DNA of 64,000 nt from Helianthus annuus. Its lineage: Eukaryota; Streptophyta; Magnoliopsida; Asterales; Asteraceae. The notes beneath the pieces are model-generated. The model was not told the DNA's origin. It worked only from the letters and a program-made list of their open reading frames with translations, and searched no databases. Where the stretch lies: assembly GCF_002127325.2 (NCBI RefSeq), contig NC_035439.2:145530709-145594708 (forward strand). The letters are read 5' to 3'. How positions within the stretch are numbered: position 1 is the first letter of the stretch; every line of letters starts with the position of its first letter. This document shows, in pieces, positions 11,930 to 22,418 of this stretch. A program made the translations under genes and the position numbers.

Positions 11930-12175
11930 TTAGTTTATGTAACCGGTATTGTACTGGAAGAATTTCCCACAAATAACGAGAGTCTCGTTATTATATATTT
12001 TGTAATATAATTTATTAAAACGTGAATCTAGTTCCTGCATTACTCGTTTATGTTCTTCCTTAATTTCCAAGTCACTAAATTCCCACCGGAATTCATGCAA
12101 AGATGATTGCATATGTTTTGCCTGGAAATCAAGTAAAGAGGAAGTGATAGAAAAACTTACCGGAGACGCCGACAT
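11930..12175 (-). CDS. Unrecognised 81-codon open frame
   Basis: An ATG-initiated frame of 81 residues with charged, helix-prone composition (LHEFRWEFSDLEIKEEHKRV). I do not recognise it. GTAAGT lies five codons after the ATG and TTGATTTCCAG about 39 bases later, but that is too short for a usual plant intron. No promoter or partner exon could be identified. It may be a captured gene fragment, one exon of an unseen gene, or chance. Confidence 0.2.
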   Translation of the reverse strand: MSASPVSFSITSSLLDFQAKHMQSSLHEFRWEFSDLEIKEEHKRVMQELDSRFNKLYYKIYNNETLVICGKFFQYNTGYIN

Positions 12176-12764
12176 CGAATAACATACATCTTATTAGCAC
12201 CGCCCTTTTCTCTTACCCTTCGGTCGCCGGCCAACGAATAATATACATCTTATTGTCCTCTTTTCCTTCTCATCTTGCAAGTAGGATGACAAATTGAATC
12301 TCAAGGATGGTGGTGATGTTAACATAGAACGATTTGGTTAATCGAATGTAGTTTGTTTTGCGACTTTTAACTCAAGTCGAGATTTTAATGTGGTGTAGAA
12401 CGTTGCAGTAGATCGGTTGTTTTCAGATGTGGTTTGTGGTGTGGCAGTCATGACTCACGAGTAGTTTCGTGCTTATAATGTGTTGTGAAACTAGCCTAAT
12501 AGCAAACAATAAGAGAAAGAGATTTAGGGAGAAAGAGATATTTCATTGATAGATATATCATACAAGATACAAGAGATACAATGGAAAGTATATATAAGAG
12601 AAGAAAACTTAGAGAAGAAGCTAATCTATTTTTGGTGTTAGCCATAATATTAATAATATATTTATAACACATATCTAATATTTGAGAACTGAGATTATAC
12701 AGTGAAAGGACAACACAAATTTTGGATCAGTGTAAACTTTGGCGCCTTTCAATTCCTAGACTAT
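12176..12764. other. Non-coding AT-rich stretch
   Basis: No gene seen. Its right end (about 12640-12780) is related to 22250-22365: both contain ACATCTAATATTT, then CACAAATTTTGG/CATAAATTTTGG, then TTCAATTCCTAGAC/TCCAATTCCTGGAC. Confidence 0.4.
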
Positions 12765-12839
12765 TCACAAATATTTTTTTCTGGACGTGTAACGAGCTGT
12801 TTTATTTATTCCGGTATTTATAACAGCACACATACCAGC

Positions 12840-13001
12840 CACCACACTGATTTCGCCATCAAACACGAGACTAATACACGAATTCAGATATAGATCATTA
12901 ATGATTATTATTCCTCGCCTAGTCATTGCATCGACTGTAGGTATCTTTCCTGCAATTGATCGCCAACCAAACAAGTTTACATTCGGTGCTGCCCAATTAT
13001 T
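12840..13001 (-). pseudogene. LINE reverse-transcriptase fragment (zf-RVT region)
   Basis: The minus-strand frame from 13001 reads NVNLFGWRSIAGKIPT then VDAMTRRGI. This matches the pattern of the zinc-binding region after reverse transcriptase in plant L1-type LINEs (F.WR....IPT...L..RG). The expected cysteines after RRGI are degraded, and no RT core is visible upstream. A short, old, non-functional fragment; assigned by motif only. Confidence 0.5.
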
Positions 13002-13269
13002 CGGCTGGAAGGGAGATGTTTGATGTGTTGCCTCTTCGGCCCAACCCGTTCTAATTTGACTTGTTTGACCGATAACTCTACTTCACAATCGTTTTTTCTA
13101 GAACCATACGATCGTCTTCCTCTTCCATTTGTTGATGTTGTAATCTTTGTGTCAATTGGGAATACTCCTCTTTTTCAACTTCAGTTCTTGGCAATCTTAA
13201 CCAACCCCAGTCCCAAAGTGTTATTCACCAACGCTAGCAATCAGCCACTCCACTCTTTTTGTTTCTAAC

Positions 13270-13645
13270 TAGTTTATAAATATTAGATAATCTAATATAT
13301 TTAAAGCTTCCCCATTTATCCATCCAACACAGGCTTTTTTTGCCCTTTCCGATCTTGACTTCTAAGCTTTTTGTTTAACATCACTGGTTTTCAAGTAAAT
13401 CTTGAATTAACCAAAATAGTTTGATTATACTAAAAATCGGCAACAGATGAGTAGGTTTTTTTTTCTCTCAATTAAGGGGCAACACTAAAATAGGGTTAAG
13501 GACTTAAGGTTTTACTTAGTATTTCTTTTGATATCGTAAACAAGTGAAATCATTACAAATATCATGTTAAGGTAATACATACACACTTTCACTTCATTGA
13601 TTAACATAAGTTTGAACGTCTAAGACAGAAACTATAACCTATTAA
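13270..13645. other. No gene seen
   Basis: AT-rich sequence with no supported feature; it forms the left flank of the MULE that begins at 13655. Confidence 0.5.
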
Positions 13646-14118
13646 AAATATCAAGAGTAAAGTACAATTTGCTTCCCTGAGGTTTGGTCTAAATTGCTTA
13701 ATGCCTACCTCTCTTTCAGTTTTTGTCCTCTGGAACCTTGACATAGGTATTTCATTACCATTTGCCTCCGAAACGTTAAAGGTTGTTAGTACATGTTGAT
13801 AAAGACCCTTTTGCCCTTACTAGATGATGTAAAAAGACCTTATTGCACCTCGCTTTATACTATATTCAAAATTCCATCCATTCTCACTGTAGGTGCAGGT
13901 TTGACTTTACCAAGTCAAAATATTGAAGCATCACCAACTCGTTTTGACTTTATTAGCTCGGGACTGAAATTTTGAAACCCATTTCGTCGTTTCAACTTTA
14001 TTTGAAACCCATCTACCTGGGGAAATTGCACTAAACTTGCATCTTGGACATGGCATTCAAGCTCTGACTTTAGTGGGTCAAATATTGCAAAGCTACACCT
14101 AATGACCTGCACTTAAGT

Positions 14119-17100
14119 TGTAACACCTCGAAAATTCATGTCCAATAATGCACTGACACGTGTAATAAGCTTTGAACGCGTGAAAGATTACGTGTGAAGG
14201 ACTAAAGTTGACAAACAAGGAAAGTATGTGAATATAAGGGTTCAAAATGTCACCAACGAATAAATATGTCTTTCAATAACCCTACAAGATGTTTATACCC
14301 TTAAACGAATAAATCATGGATCATACGAAGCTAATTGTGAAAGAAAGTGAGGAATTACAAACTGCAGGGGCTAAATGTGTCAACATGTTTAAAGTATACC
14401 TCTGAGTGATCTTTTAGCGGACCTGAAGCTTTGTAATGATAAATTATACTCACAAGAGTGTGTGATAAAAATTTCACAAGGTTTCGATTAAGTATGAGAA
14501 AGTTATGACAATATTCGTATGCGAGGGGTTAAAAGCGTCAATATTGAAATTTAAGACTTTTCGGTGAACGTATGAATAACCGAGGACTAAAAAAAGTTGG
14601 TTTATGACTTGGGGTCCTTAAAAGTCAAGTTTGGGGGTTTTTAGTGCAAGAAACCACCTTAAAATCAAGTTTGGAAGGACCAGGGACCAAAACTGCAATT
14701 TTTAAAACTTTGTAACCGGATCAGAAGGGCCACGCGGCCCGCGTGAAACCCTCATGAATTCTCAGGCGGGCCGCCTGAGACTACCAGATGCAGAAAATAA
14801 GGACAGCTGGCTGTTAGAGCTTTGTAACCGACTTAAAATGGTTGTTTTTGATTCTATGGGCTTGTTTGCTGGTATATTAAGGCCTAGGGACACTTGTAAT
14901 GATCCCATAACATCCATAGACCTTGTTTGGCATGATCTTGATGATCAAAGAAGCCTATATAAAGGCTTGAGATTGGGTTCTTGATTGCTCATTCACTTGT
15001 AACCGTCACAACTCATTTCTTGGAGGTTCCTGGAGCTCAAGCATCCTTCCTAGTGATTCTTAGTTGTGCTTAGGACTATTGTAAGTATGCTTATCCTCCT
15101 TTAATCCAGTTTTGCTTAGTCTTTTAGCGTTTAAGTCAACCGTCGTAATTAAGGTTTGACTTCGTCATTAATCTTAATTGCTCCAGTAATTTGTCAGTAT
15201 GAAAGTACCTACGAGTTGGTAATTATGTGGGCATTAAACCCCAAAAAGGTTTCCCTCTGATTCCCACTTTAATTAGGTCAATTGTCGAGTCAAACTTGGT
15301 TACAAAAAGTCAACAGGAAGCTATTTTGTAAATAAACACATAATTATTAATGTGTAAGCTATGAAACCTGTTTTGGCACTCATATAACTTGGTAATTAAT
15401 ATAAGAACATGTCTATACATGTTCGACTCGACAATTTTCAGTTTAAGCTCGGTTCGGGGCCGAAAGTCGCATAGTTTGACTTATACTTTGACTTTCAGTT
15501 CTGACCCGTTTGAGCATGATTTAGGAATGCCTTAGAGCTTTATTAGGACCAAGTTACCTAAAAGTATAACCCTCTGTGATTATACAACTTGGTTCATTGG
15601 TTATCTAATTCATATACATGATTCCGTCAAATGCTTAAATGTTGACTATTATGCCCTTTTGACCTTAAAACATGAATTTTGAAAATGTAAAAGAGTAGAA
15701 ACCTTTGGTACTGATTTATTAACTTGTACCTAGAATTTGACATCAGTTTGAGGTCTAGATTAAGAGTTACGCTCAATAGCGTAATTAGAAAGCTTTTTAG
15801 TAATTAAAAGGCGTAATTAGCCTATAGCCTATCTAAACCCAATTTTTGATGTCAAACCTTATACCTACTGATGTAAAATAATATTTTGGGATTTTTGGAG
15901 ATTTTTATTTATTTTTAGGCTGATCATAACCTAGAGTTCTAAGCTTGATTCGGTAGTTGTCGGTATTGCCCTTTTAAGCTATAAATTGAGTTTTACCAAA
16001 CCTTTTGACACCAAACCTTTTTCTACTGATCTAATATGATGGATAGAGTATTTAAGCCTTCTGGAATAGTAAAAATATCAGCTTTCCTATAAGAACCCGG
16101 AAATAGCTCAAAATCGCCATTTTAAGCATTTTTAAGCGTTTTAAACGCATAGTATGTATTAAAACCATATTAGACATATAAGACTTGATACCTACTGATG
16201 TTTTAAGTAAATTTCTATACTTTAGCAGTAAGCAAAATTTTTGAAGTCAGATTTCCAGATTTGACCTGAAACCTTAAGTGAAATTACCAAAATGCCCTTA
16301 AGGAGCATAGTAAGGTTAGAAATGATAAAATTTCACATATAGGTTATACCCTACTGATATAACTTGGTGAATTAAGTACTTTTACTAATTTCATCAGACC
16401 CGAAACTCAGAATTATATTTAAACTCTTTTATAATCTTTTAAATGACCAAAATACCCCTACGGGGCGTAATTTGAGTTTAAATCCATTTGGGGCATAATA
16501 GAAGATATCTTTCTGATGTCACAACATATTTAAGGCATATTAACTTGTGGAACATGTTCATGACTCTTATGGTTACCCGTTACTCATGTTTCGCGTTCGG
16601 ATCGGTCTATGTAACTAGTTTACATATAATAGCCGAAACTGGTCAAACCATATCGTTTTTGTCTCAAAATCCAGAATGTGTTTAAGTTACCCATATTAAA
16701 CAAGCATGCAAGCTTGTCGGGTCAAAACCACATTCTAAACCGGTCTTCGCCTTATCGTGCGTTTGAACCGTGTTTTCCTTTTGAAAACTAACCGGTCTAA
16801 GTATAAACTTAATTAAAGACCCGTTAGGATTCTAATAGGTTATTAAAAACCTTCGTTCCAGATTAGGAGCCCACTAAAAGATACGTGCACTTGCTGTATT
16901 TGATTTATACATTGCTCAGGTAAATACTCTTAACTTATTTTCCCTATACGGGCTTGGGATACGGTACTATAAAAGTACCGCTTGGTTGGGTGTATGTAGT
17001 CATTTAAATCGGATTGTAATTTATGTATTTACATAACCTATTTGATATGTATTATTTGGTGTATGGCCCTTGGGGGTTAAATGACCATGTCCCGGATATC

Positions 17101-17730
17101 CATGGCATCATTCATGAAATGGCCACGACCTAAGCACGGGGTGTAGGCGTACACCTGACAGCTGCCTTATGTAAAAACTGGTATCCCACTATAAGGAATC
17201 AACCTTGTGGGCACTATACCTGTGGTGTGTCAGTTAACTTAAGTCCGGCCCTACAAACCGGCCCTAATGGACGACAAATGAGTAAAACTGTATACAAGAT
17301 TATTTTGAATAATTGTCCCAAGTTATAAAATAATTTTTGCCTAAGTGCATTCAAATCAATTTTTAAACTCTTTTCAAAATGAGTCAGTTAAGTTGTATTT
17401 ACCGGTGCAAACTGACGTATTTTCCAAAAAGGCTAAGTGCAGGTACTATACGTAATAGGCTGGCTACTCCAGGCATCATTACTCAAGTCTCGCAAGCTTT
17501 AGATGTCAAAGTCTGTTGAACAGTTTTCCTTTTTATTCGATCCGCCTGTGGATCTGTTTTGACTGTTTGTGATACTTAAATATTACAATTTATTCAGTTG
17601 AAATGAATCTATATCTTTTGCTTCCGCTGTGCATTCATATGTTGTGTTGTTTGACTATGATGATATCAATTACGTCACGATACTCCCCACCGGGCCCACC
17701 GGTGACACGTGGAAAATTAGGGGTGTGACA
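14119..17730 (+). repeat. Solo LTR, 3.6 kb, Ty3/gypsy (probably Tekay/Del)
   Basis: Starts TGTAACACCTCG, ends GGGGTGTGACA, with perfect 5-bp TSD TAAGT (14114-14118 and 17731-17735). No coding sequence, primer site or second LTR copy lies inside, so it is a solo LTR left by recombination between two LTRs. A TATATAAAG box at about 14956 gives plus orientation. GC-rich palindromes (CACGCGGCCCGCGTG and CTCAGGCGGGCCGCCTGAG, 14731-14780) lie about 180 bp upstream. The great length and TGTAACACC start suggest the Tekay/Del lineage. Confidence 0.85.
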
Positions 17731-18059
17731 TAAGTGGCCAAATGTACTAATACACTTGTGACCTACACTTAATTGGTCAAGTAACTTGCATCTAGTTTAT
17801 CACTCTCACTAATCCACTTAATTGGCCAACAAACCGCACTTAATTGGGTAATGTGATTGCACTTATGCAAATTCAAACTTGCATCTAGTTCTCAAACTTT
17901 GTAATCAACTTATATAAACTGTGAACCAACCGGTATCTGGTTCATCAAGCCGCACAACATCAAACTCACAACATTAACATCATCAGAACAATTGTACGCA
18001 CACAGACTCACTAACAGACAAACAGAACAATTGTACACACACAGACTCACTAATACATA

Positions 18060-18560
18060 GACTCACACTATGCACATTATCAAGATCATGATCATCATAT
18101 AGTTGACCAATAAAGTCATATATATGATCACCATCATCATACGTCACACTATGCACATTATCAGGATTATGAGGATTATATGTATGAGTGTAATCATGAT
18201 CATGATGTTCATCATCATCATACAGTTGACCAATGAAAGACATACATATAATCATCATCAACATACATCACACTATGCACAATATTATGATGTACATATG
18301 TATGATTATGATTATGATCATGATCATGACATTCATGGATCAGATGGTACTAAAATATCATGATTATGACCATATGTGTGATCATGATCATCATACATCA
18401 TCATAATACAACTTAATCATACAGTTTAATCATAAATCATCATCATAAACCATCATTACACACTTAATCATATATCAGCATCATACACTTAATCATATAT
18501 CATCATCAAGTTCATCATAAAGCATCATCATACAGTTCATTATAAAACATCATCATCATA
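18060..18560. repeat. ATC/ATG-rich low-complexity tract
   Basis: Long runs of CATCAT, ATGATC and related trinucleotides inside the MULE, preceded by a duplicated CACACAGACTCACTAA unit (17998-18060). Open frames here are low-complexity artefacts. Confidence 0.8.
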
Positions 18561-19314
18561 CAGTTAATCATAATAGATTTATATATTAAAACATCCAAAT
18601 GATAATCATCATTATCATCCTAACCATAATTAAACATAACAAAAGTTTAAGTTAAGAAAATATAAACACATCCTAACCATAGTTATATGTATCCATGTCA
18701 TAATTACATATCACTAAATAATAAGATCATTAATCAAAATAATCAAGACTAGTATTGCACTAGTCTTGGTGAAGATGGACGATGCTCTGATCTGGTGATG
18801 GTGGTGAAGTCGGACCAAACACTGGGATGATGGCATTTTGTGGTGATAGGGACGGTGGATGTGATTATTGGGGCGATTGAGGGAACACCACTCCAGAGTT
18901 AATATAAATGTTGTTCAAGCACCGTAGGACCACCCTGACCAGAACCACTGTGCGGTGGTTGTTGGTCTCCATGACATTACTCCAACTAACACAAACAAAC
19001 GACCACATTATCGATGAAGGGGTTTTCAATCAAGACGACGGTAGTAATCTCTAACTTATAGTGCACTGAAATCAACACTCGTGTAAAAAATGTGCTTGAT
19101 ATACGTACCATGGACGTGTTCCTTGTGCACCTCGACAGTGATTTCCATTATCAATGATTGGGGTGACCGTCAGTGGACGTCCCTAGGAGCTGCACTGATT
19201 TCGCCGGTGAAGAAGGGGAAAAGGGTAGGTGAAGACTGGGGTGTCATAAGGTTATAACGAAAAGATAAGGGCTACTTAAAGAGTGGCTAGGAGTATTCAT
19301 AGGTGAAAGACCAG
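18561..19314. other. MULE interior, no recognised gene
   Basis: Mixed-composition sequence between the ATC tract and the right terminal repeat. From 18760 to 19250 GC content rises (GGTGATGGTGGTGAAGTCGG). This could be captured gene DNA as in Pack-MULEs, but no protein family was recognised in any frame. Confidence 0.35.
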
Positions 19315-19539
19315 ATTGCCCCTAAATCTAACGGTCAACATAATTGTTGACTAACGGTCGAGGACAAATGGTAATGAAATACCCATGTCAGGGCTTCAGT
19401 GGGCAAAAACTGAAAGAGGGTGGTGCATTGGACAATTTGAACCAAACCCTAGGAAGACAAATTGCACTTTACTCATATACCAATAACATGCTTTGACTTG
19501 GTTGTAACACCATTTTCGTTATGTTTTTAATTGCAATAA

Positions 19540-20829
19540 GAGTAAATTACAAAATCCGTCCTTTATGTTTACATTAAATTACAAACTATGTCCTTTATCT
19601 TTAAAGCGTGCAAATAACGTACTTGATGTTTGCAAACCCTTGCACGTTATGTCCTTTGACTCTAACTCAGTTAAATTTTGTGGTTAAATCTGATCAAATG
19701 AACCCAACATGAAGGGTATTTTTGTCATTTTCCATTATTTACTAAAAAAAACCCTACCACCACCACTACCACCCACCTGCCGCCAACACCACCACCACCT
19801 ATCCCCATCGGCCATCACCACCGTCCCCCACGACCATATTCCACAACCAATCAGAAACCCTAACTTACTATCGATCTCAAACTTACATCTGACTTCAAAA
19901 CAATTGTAAATCGGGACAATGCATTAGAATTACAATAACTGAGAAATCAGACTGTCGTGGTGCGGCGGAGGTACGGCGGACGTGTGCTTGGGAACACAGT
20001 TTCTACAAAATTATCATATTAATTGACCTTTTGTTTTTTTCCCCAAAAAGAAGATGAAGTTCTGGTCATGCTCACCCTCAACGTCAACGTCTGTGGGTTT
20101 AATAACAGGTCTTTTTAATTAATTGTCTAACAGCAAGCTCCTTCTATAGTTGAATTTGGTAAACCAGAATCCCAGATCATCTTCTTTAATGGTTGTACGT
20201 ACCTAGATGGGTTTTAGATGGATTGAGAATGGCGGTTTCAGGCAACATTTAAATTGTGAAACAAATCGTTTATTTTTAATCCGAACCAATTCAACTGGCC
20301 ACCTGTTGAAATCGTTTGGTTCCGCTCCATCTTGAAATAACAGCTTCGGTTTGGATTAGTTTCGATTTCGGTTCGTAAACCGGTGGGTGGTAGCGGTAGG
20401 GGTAGATGGTGCTGGTGCTGGTGCCCGTGGGGGAAGATGGTGATGGCCGGTGAGGGTAGGAGGTGGTGGCAGGTGCGTTGGGGCTATGGTGTTTTAGGGT
20501 TAAGGTCTTAAGGAATGGAGAAGATAAAGATACAGATGCAGATCTTGGTAAAGAGAGAGAGAAAGGCATAACTATGGTATAGAGAGAGAATTGAAGAGTG
20601 GGTAGGATTTTTATTTTGTTAATTTGAGTAAATAGGGTAAAATGACTAAAATACCCTTTTGAGGGTTCACTTGGTCAGAATTAACCAAAAAAATATAACT
20701 GAGTTAGTGTTAAAGGACGTACCGTGAAAGAGTTTGCAAATATTGAGTACTTTTTTTGTACTTTTTGAAGATAAAGGATACACTTTGCAATTTAGTGTAA
20801 ACATAAAGGACGATTTTTGTAATTTACTC
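19540..20829. mobile_element. Mutator-like element with perfect 9-bp TSD
   Basis: Inverted termini GAGTAAATTACAAAATCCGT (from 19540) and GAGTAAATTACAAAAATCGT (complement, from 20829) extend about 200 bp, sharing CGTCCTTTATGTTTACA and AACTCAGTTA. They are flanked by TTGCAATAA at 19531-19539 and 20830-20838. Nine-base duplication plus long TIRs is diagnostic of MULEs. No transposase. The interior (19745-20620) holds CACCAC-rich and GGTGGT-rich sequence with short open frames on both strands; a captured fragment is possible but unidentified. Confidence 0.85.
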
Positions 20830-20895
20830 TTGCAATAATAACCATACTTACTAAGTCAAATCAAACAATTAGATTCATATCTAATATCATGTCAT

Positions 20896-21254
20896 GGAAT
20901 AATGGATTTTAATAATCTAAATTTTTAGTTGTTGGTCGGCAACGGTCTCAACTTCAAAAATAACTGATGGTAGTCCTAACTTTTCACATATTGTAAACAA
21001 ATGGACTTTTACTAAAAAGAACCTTAATTTCTTTTTGTCTCTTTATCCTTTTCGGTTTAGTAAAGGTCCATTGGTTTACATTATACGAAAAAGTTTCCGA
21101 AAAGGATAGGGAGACAAAAAGAAATTAAGGTTTTTTTTAGTAAAAGTCCATTGGTTTACAATATATGAAAAGTTGGGACCACCACCGGTTATTTTTGAAG
21201 TTGGGACCGTTTGGCCAATGACCAAAAGTTTGGATTATTAAAATCCATTATTCC
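20896..21254. mobile_element. Foldback MITE
   Basis: About 165-bp arms, inverted around a short centre near 21060. Left end GGAATAATGGATTTTAATAA; the complement of the right end is the same. Shared internal text includes CAAATGGACTTTTACTAAAA/CCAATGGACTTTTACTAAAA and CTTAATTTCTTTTTGTCTC. The transcript would form a near-complete hairpin. No clear TSD, so the superfamily is open. Confidence 0.75.
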
Positions 21255-21322
21255 TTTTTTTAATGACAAATTTGTTTTAATTCACGTCGTTTGTAAGACT
21301 TAAACCCAAGATCTCTCCCTTC

Positions 21323-21979
21323 CAATGTTTTAAAAACCGGTAAATACCGGCCGGTTATACCGGTATTACCGTTTACAGATGTAAATCCGGTACGAAACAC
21401 CCCGGTAAATAAGTGAAACGGCATAAGGTTTGTACCGGCGGTAAAATCCGGTATACCGGTTTGAAACGTAATACCGGTATCGGCCCAGGGTTATTTTAGT
21501 TTGGGTTGTTACTTATCTTTATTATATTTGTTACTTATCTTACGTAATTTTTATATATTATGATTATTCGTGACTAAAAGTTCTTATTTAATATTGTATG
21601 AAACGAAAATAGTTATCCTCTTGTTGATGAGGATGACAATAATAGTGAATTTCATCTTTTATGCGATTGTGAACTTGATGTATTCAATACTTAAATGCCT
21701 TAAACATATCGTACACTTTCATTTAAAAGAACTTGTTGGAAAATTGAATGATTTTCGATTATGTTTTGTATAATTTTTTATCATAGATTTAATTTTAGAT
21801 CATTTTTTAATATGTAATCATGCATTTTTAGATTAACTTTTGAGTTGATTTTGTAATTTATGAAATTATAGAGTTAGGTAGTCAACCCGATTGAACCGCT
21901 CGATACAACTTGGTTCAACCGGTTGAACCATTTTTTAGCCTAATCCGGTTTGATTTAAAAACCGGTTTTTAAAACATTG
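21323..21979. mobile_element. Non-autonomous hAT element
   Basis: TIRs CAATGTTTTAAAAACCGGT at 21323 and in complement at 21979, flanked by the perfect 8-bp duplication CTCCCTTC (21315-21322 and 21980-21987). ACCGG-rich motifs fill the subterminal zones. No transposase frame. Confidence 0.85.
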
Positions 21980-21987
21980 CTCCCTTC

Positions 21988-22415
21988 AAAACGATGGTGC
22001 TTAAAGACTTTAACTGCCACCCATTAGTGTATTAACCAATATCTAACTATGGTAACAATCAATAAAGTCGAAATTAAAAGCTATTATAAATATCAATAGT
22101 CGGTTTTAACTTGGATGCAGACTTGCAGCACTATTTTCTTTGATTTTTAATTTGCCACAGTAACGATATCTAGTATTTCAAAAAATACAATTAAATTCAT
22201 ATATGACATTATGCAACGTAAACGAACCTTTACATTCATTTAAAACATACATTTAACTGCAATAATAACCATAACCACATCTAATATTTCAAATTATGCA
22301 ATGAATGGACCACATAAATTTTGGCTCGGCCTTCCAATTCCTGGACTTTTCACAAATAATTAATTGAAGTTAGATCATTGCAAATGTGCTTCAGAGGCTT
22401 TGGGAGATAAATGTC
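21988..22415. other. Non-coding spacer
   Basis: No gene seen. The segment 22250-22365 is a diverged copy of 12640-12780 (see that entry). Confidence 0.4.
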
Positions 22416-22418
22416 TTA

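Larger units (their letters stand above)
13655..19474. mobile_element. Mutator-like element, interrupted by a solo LTR
   Basis: Long terminal inverted repeats of about 150 bp: 13655-13815 (GAGTAAAGTACAATTTG...) and the complement of 19315-19474 (GAGTAAAGTGCAATTTG...), roughly 80% alike, sharing CTCTTTCAGTTTTTG and GGTATTTCATTACCATTTG. Outside them are AAATATCAA (13646-13654) and ATATACCAA (19475-19483), 7 of 9 matching, as expected of a decayed 9-bp MULE duplication. Without the solo LTR the element is about 2.2 kb. No MURA transposase is seen, so it is non-autonomous. Confidence 0.7.

Noticed and set aside
11930..12175. A 39-base intron in the 81-codon frame
   Set aside because: GTAAGT and TTTCCAG are present but 39 bases is below normal plant intron size.
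18103..18363. His/Asp- and Ile/Met-rich open frames
   Set aside because: Translations of an ATC/ATG simple repeat on both strands; no gene evidence.
20291..20569. 92-codon Ser/Pro-rich minus-strand ORF
   Set aside because: Low-complexity translation inside a MULE; no domain. Covered by the Pack-MULE finding.
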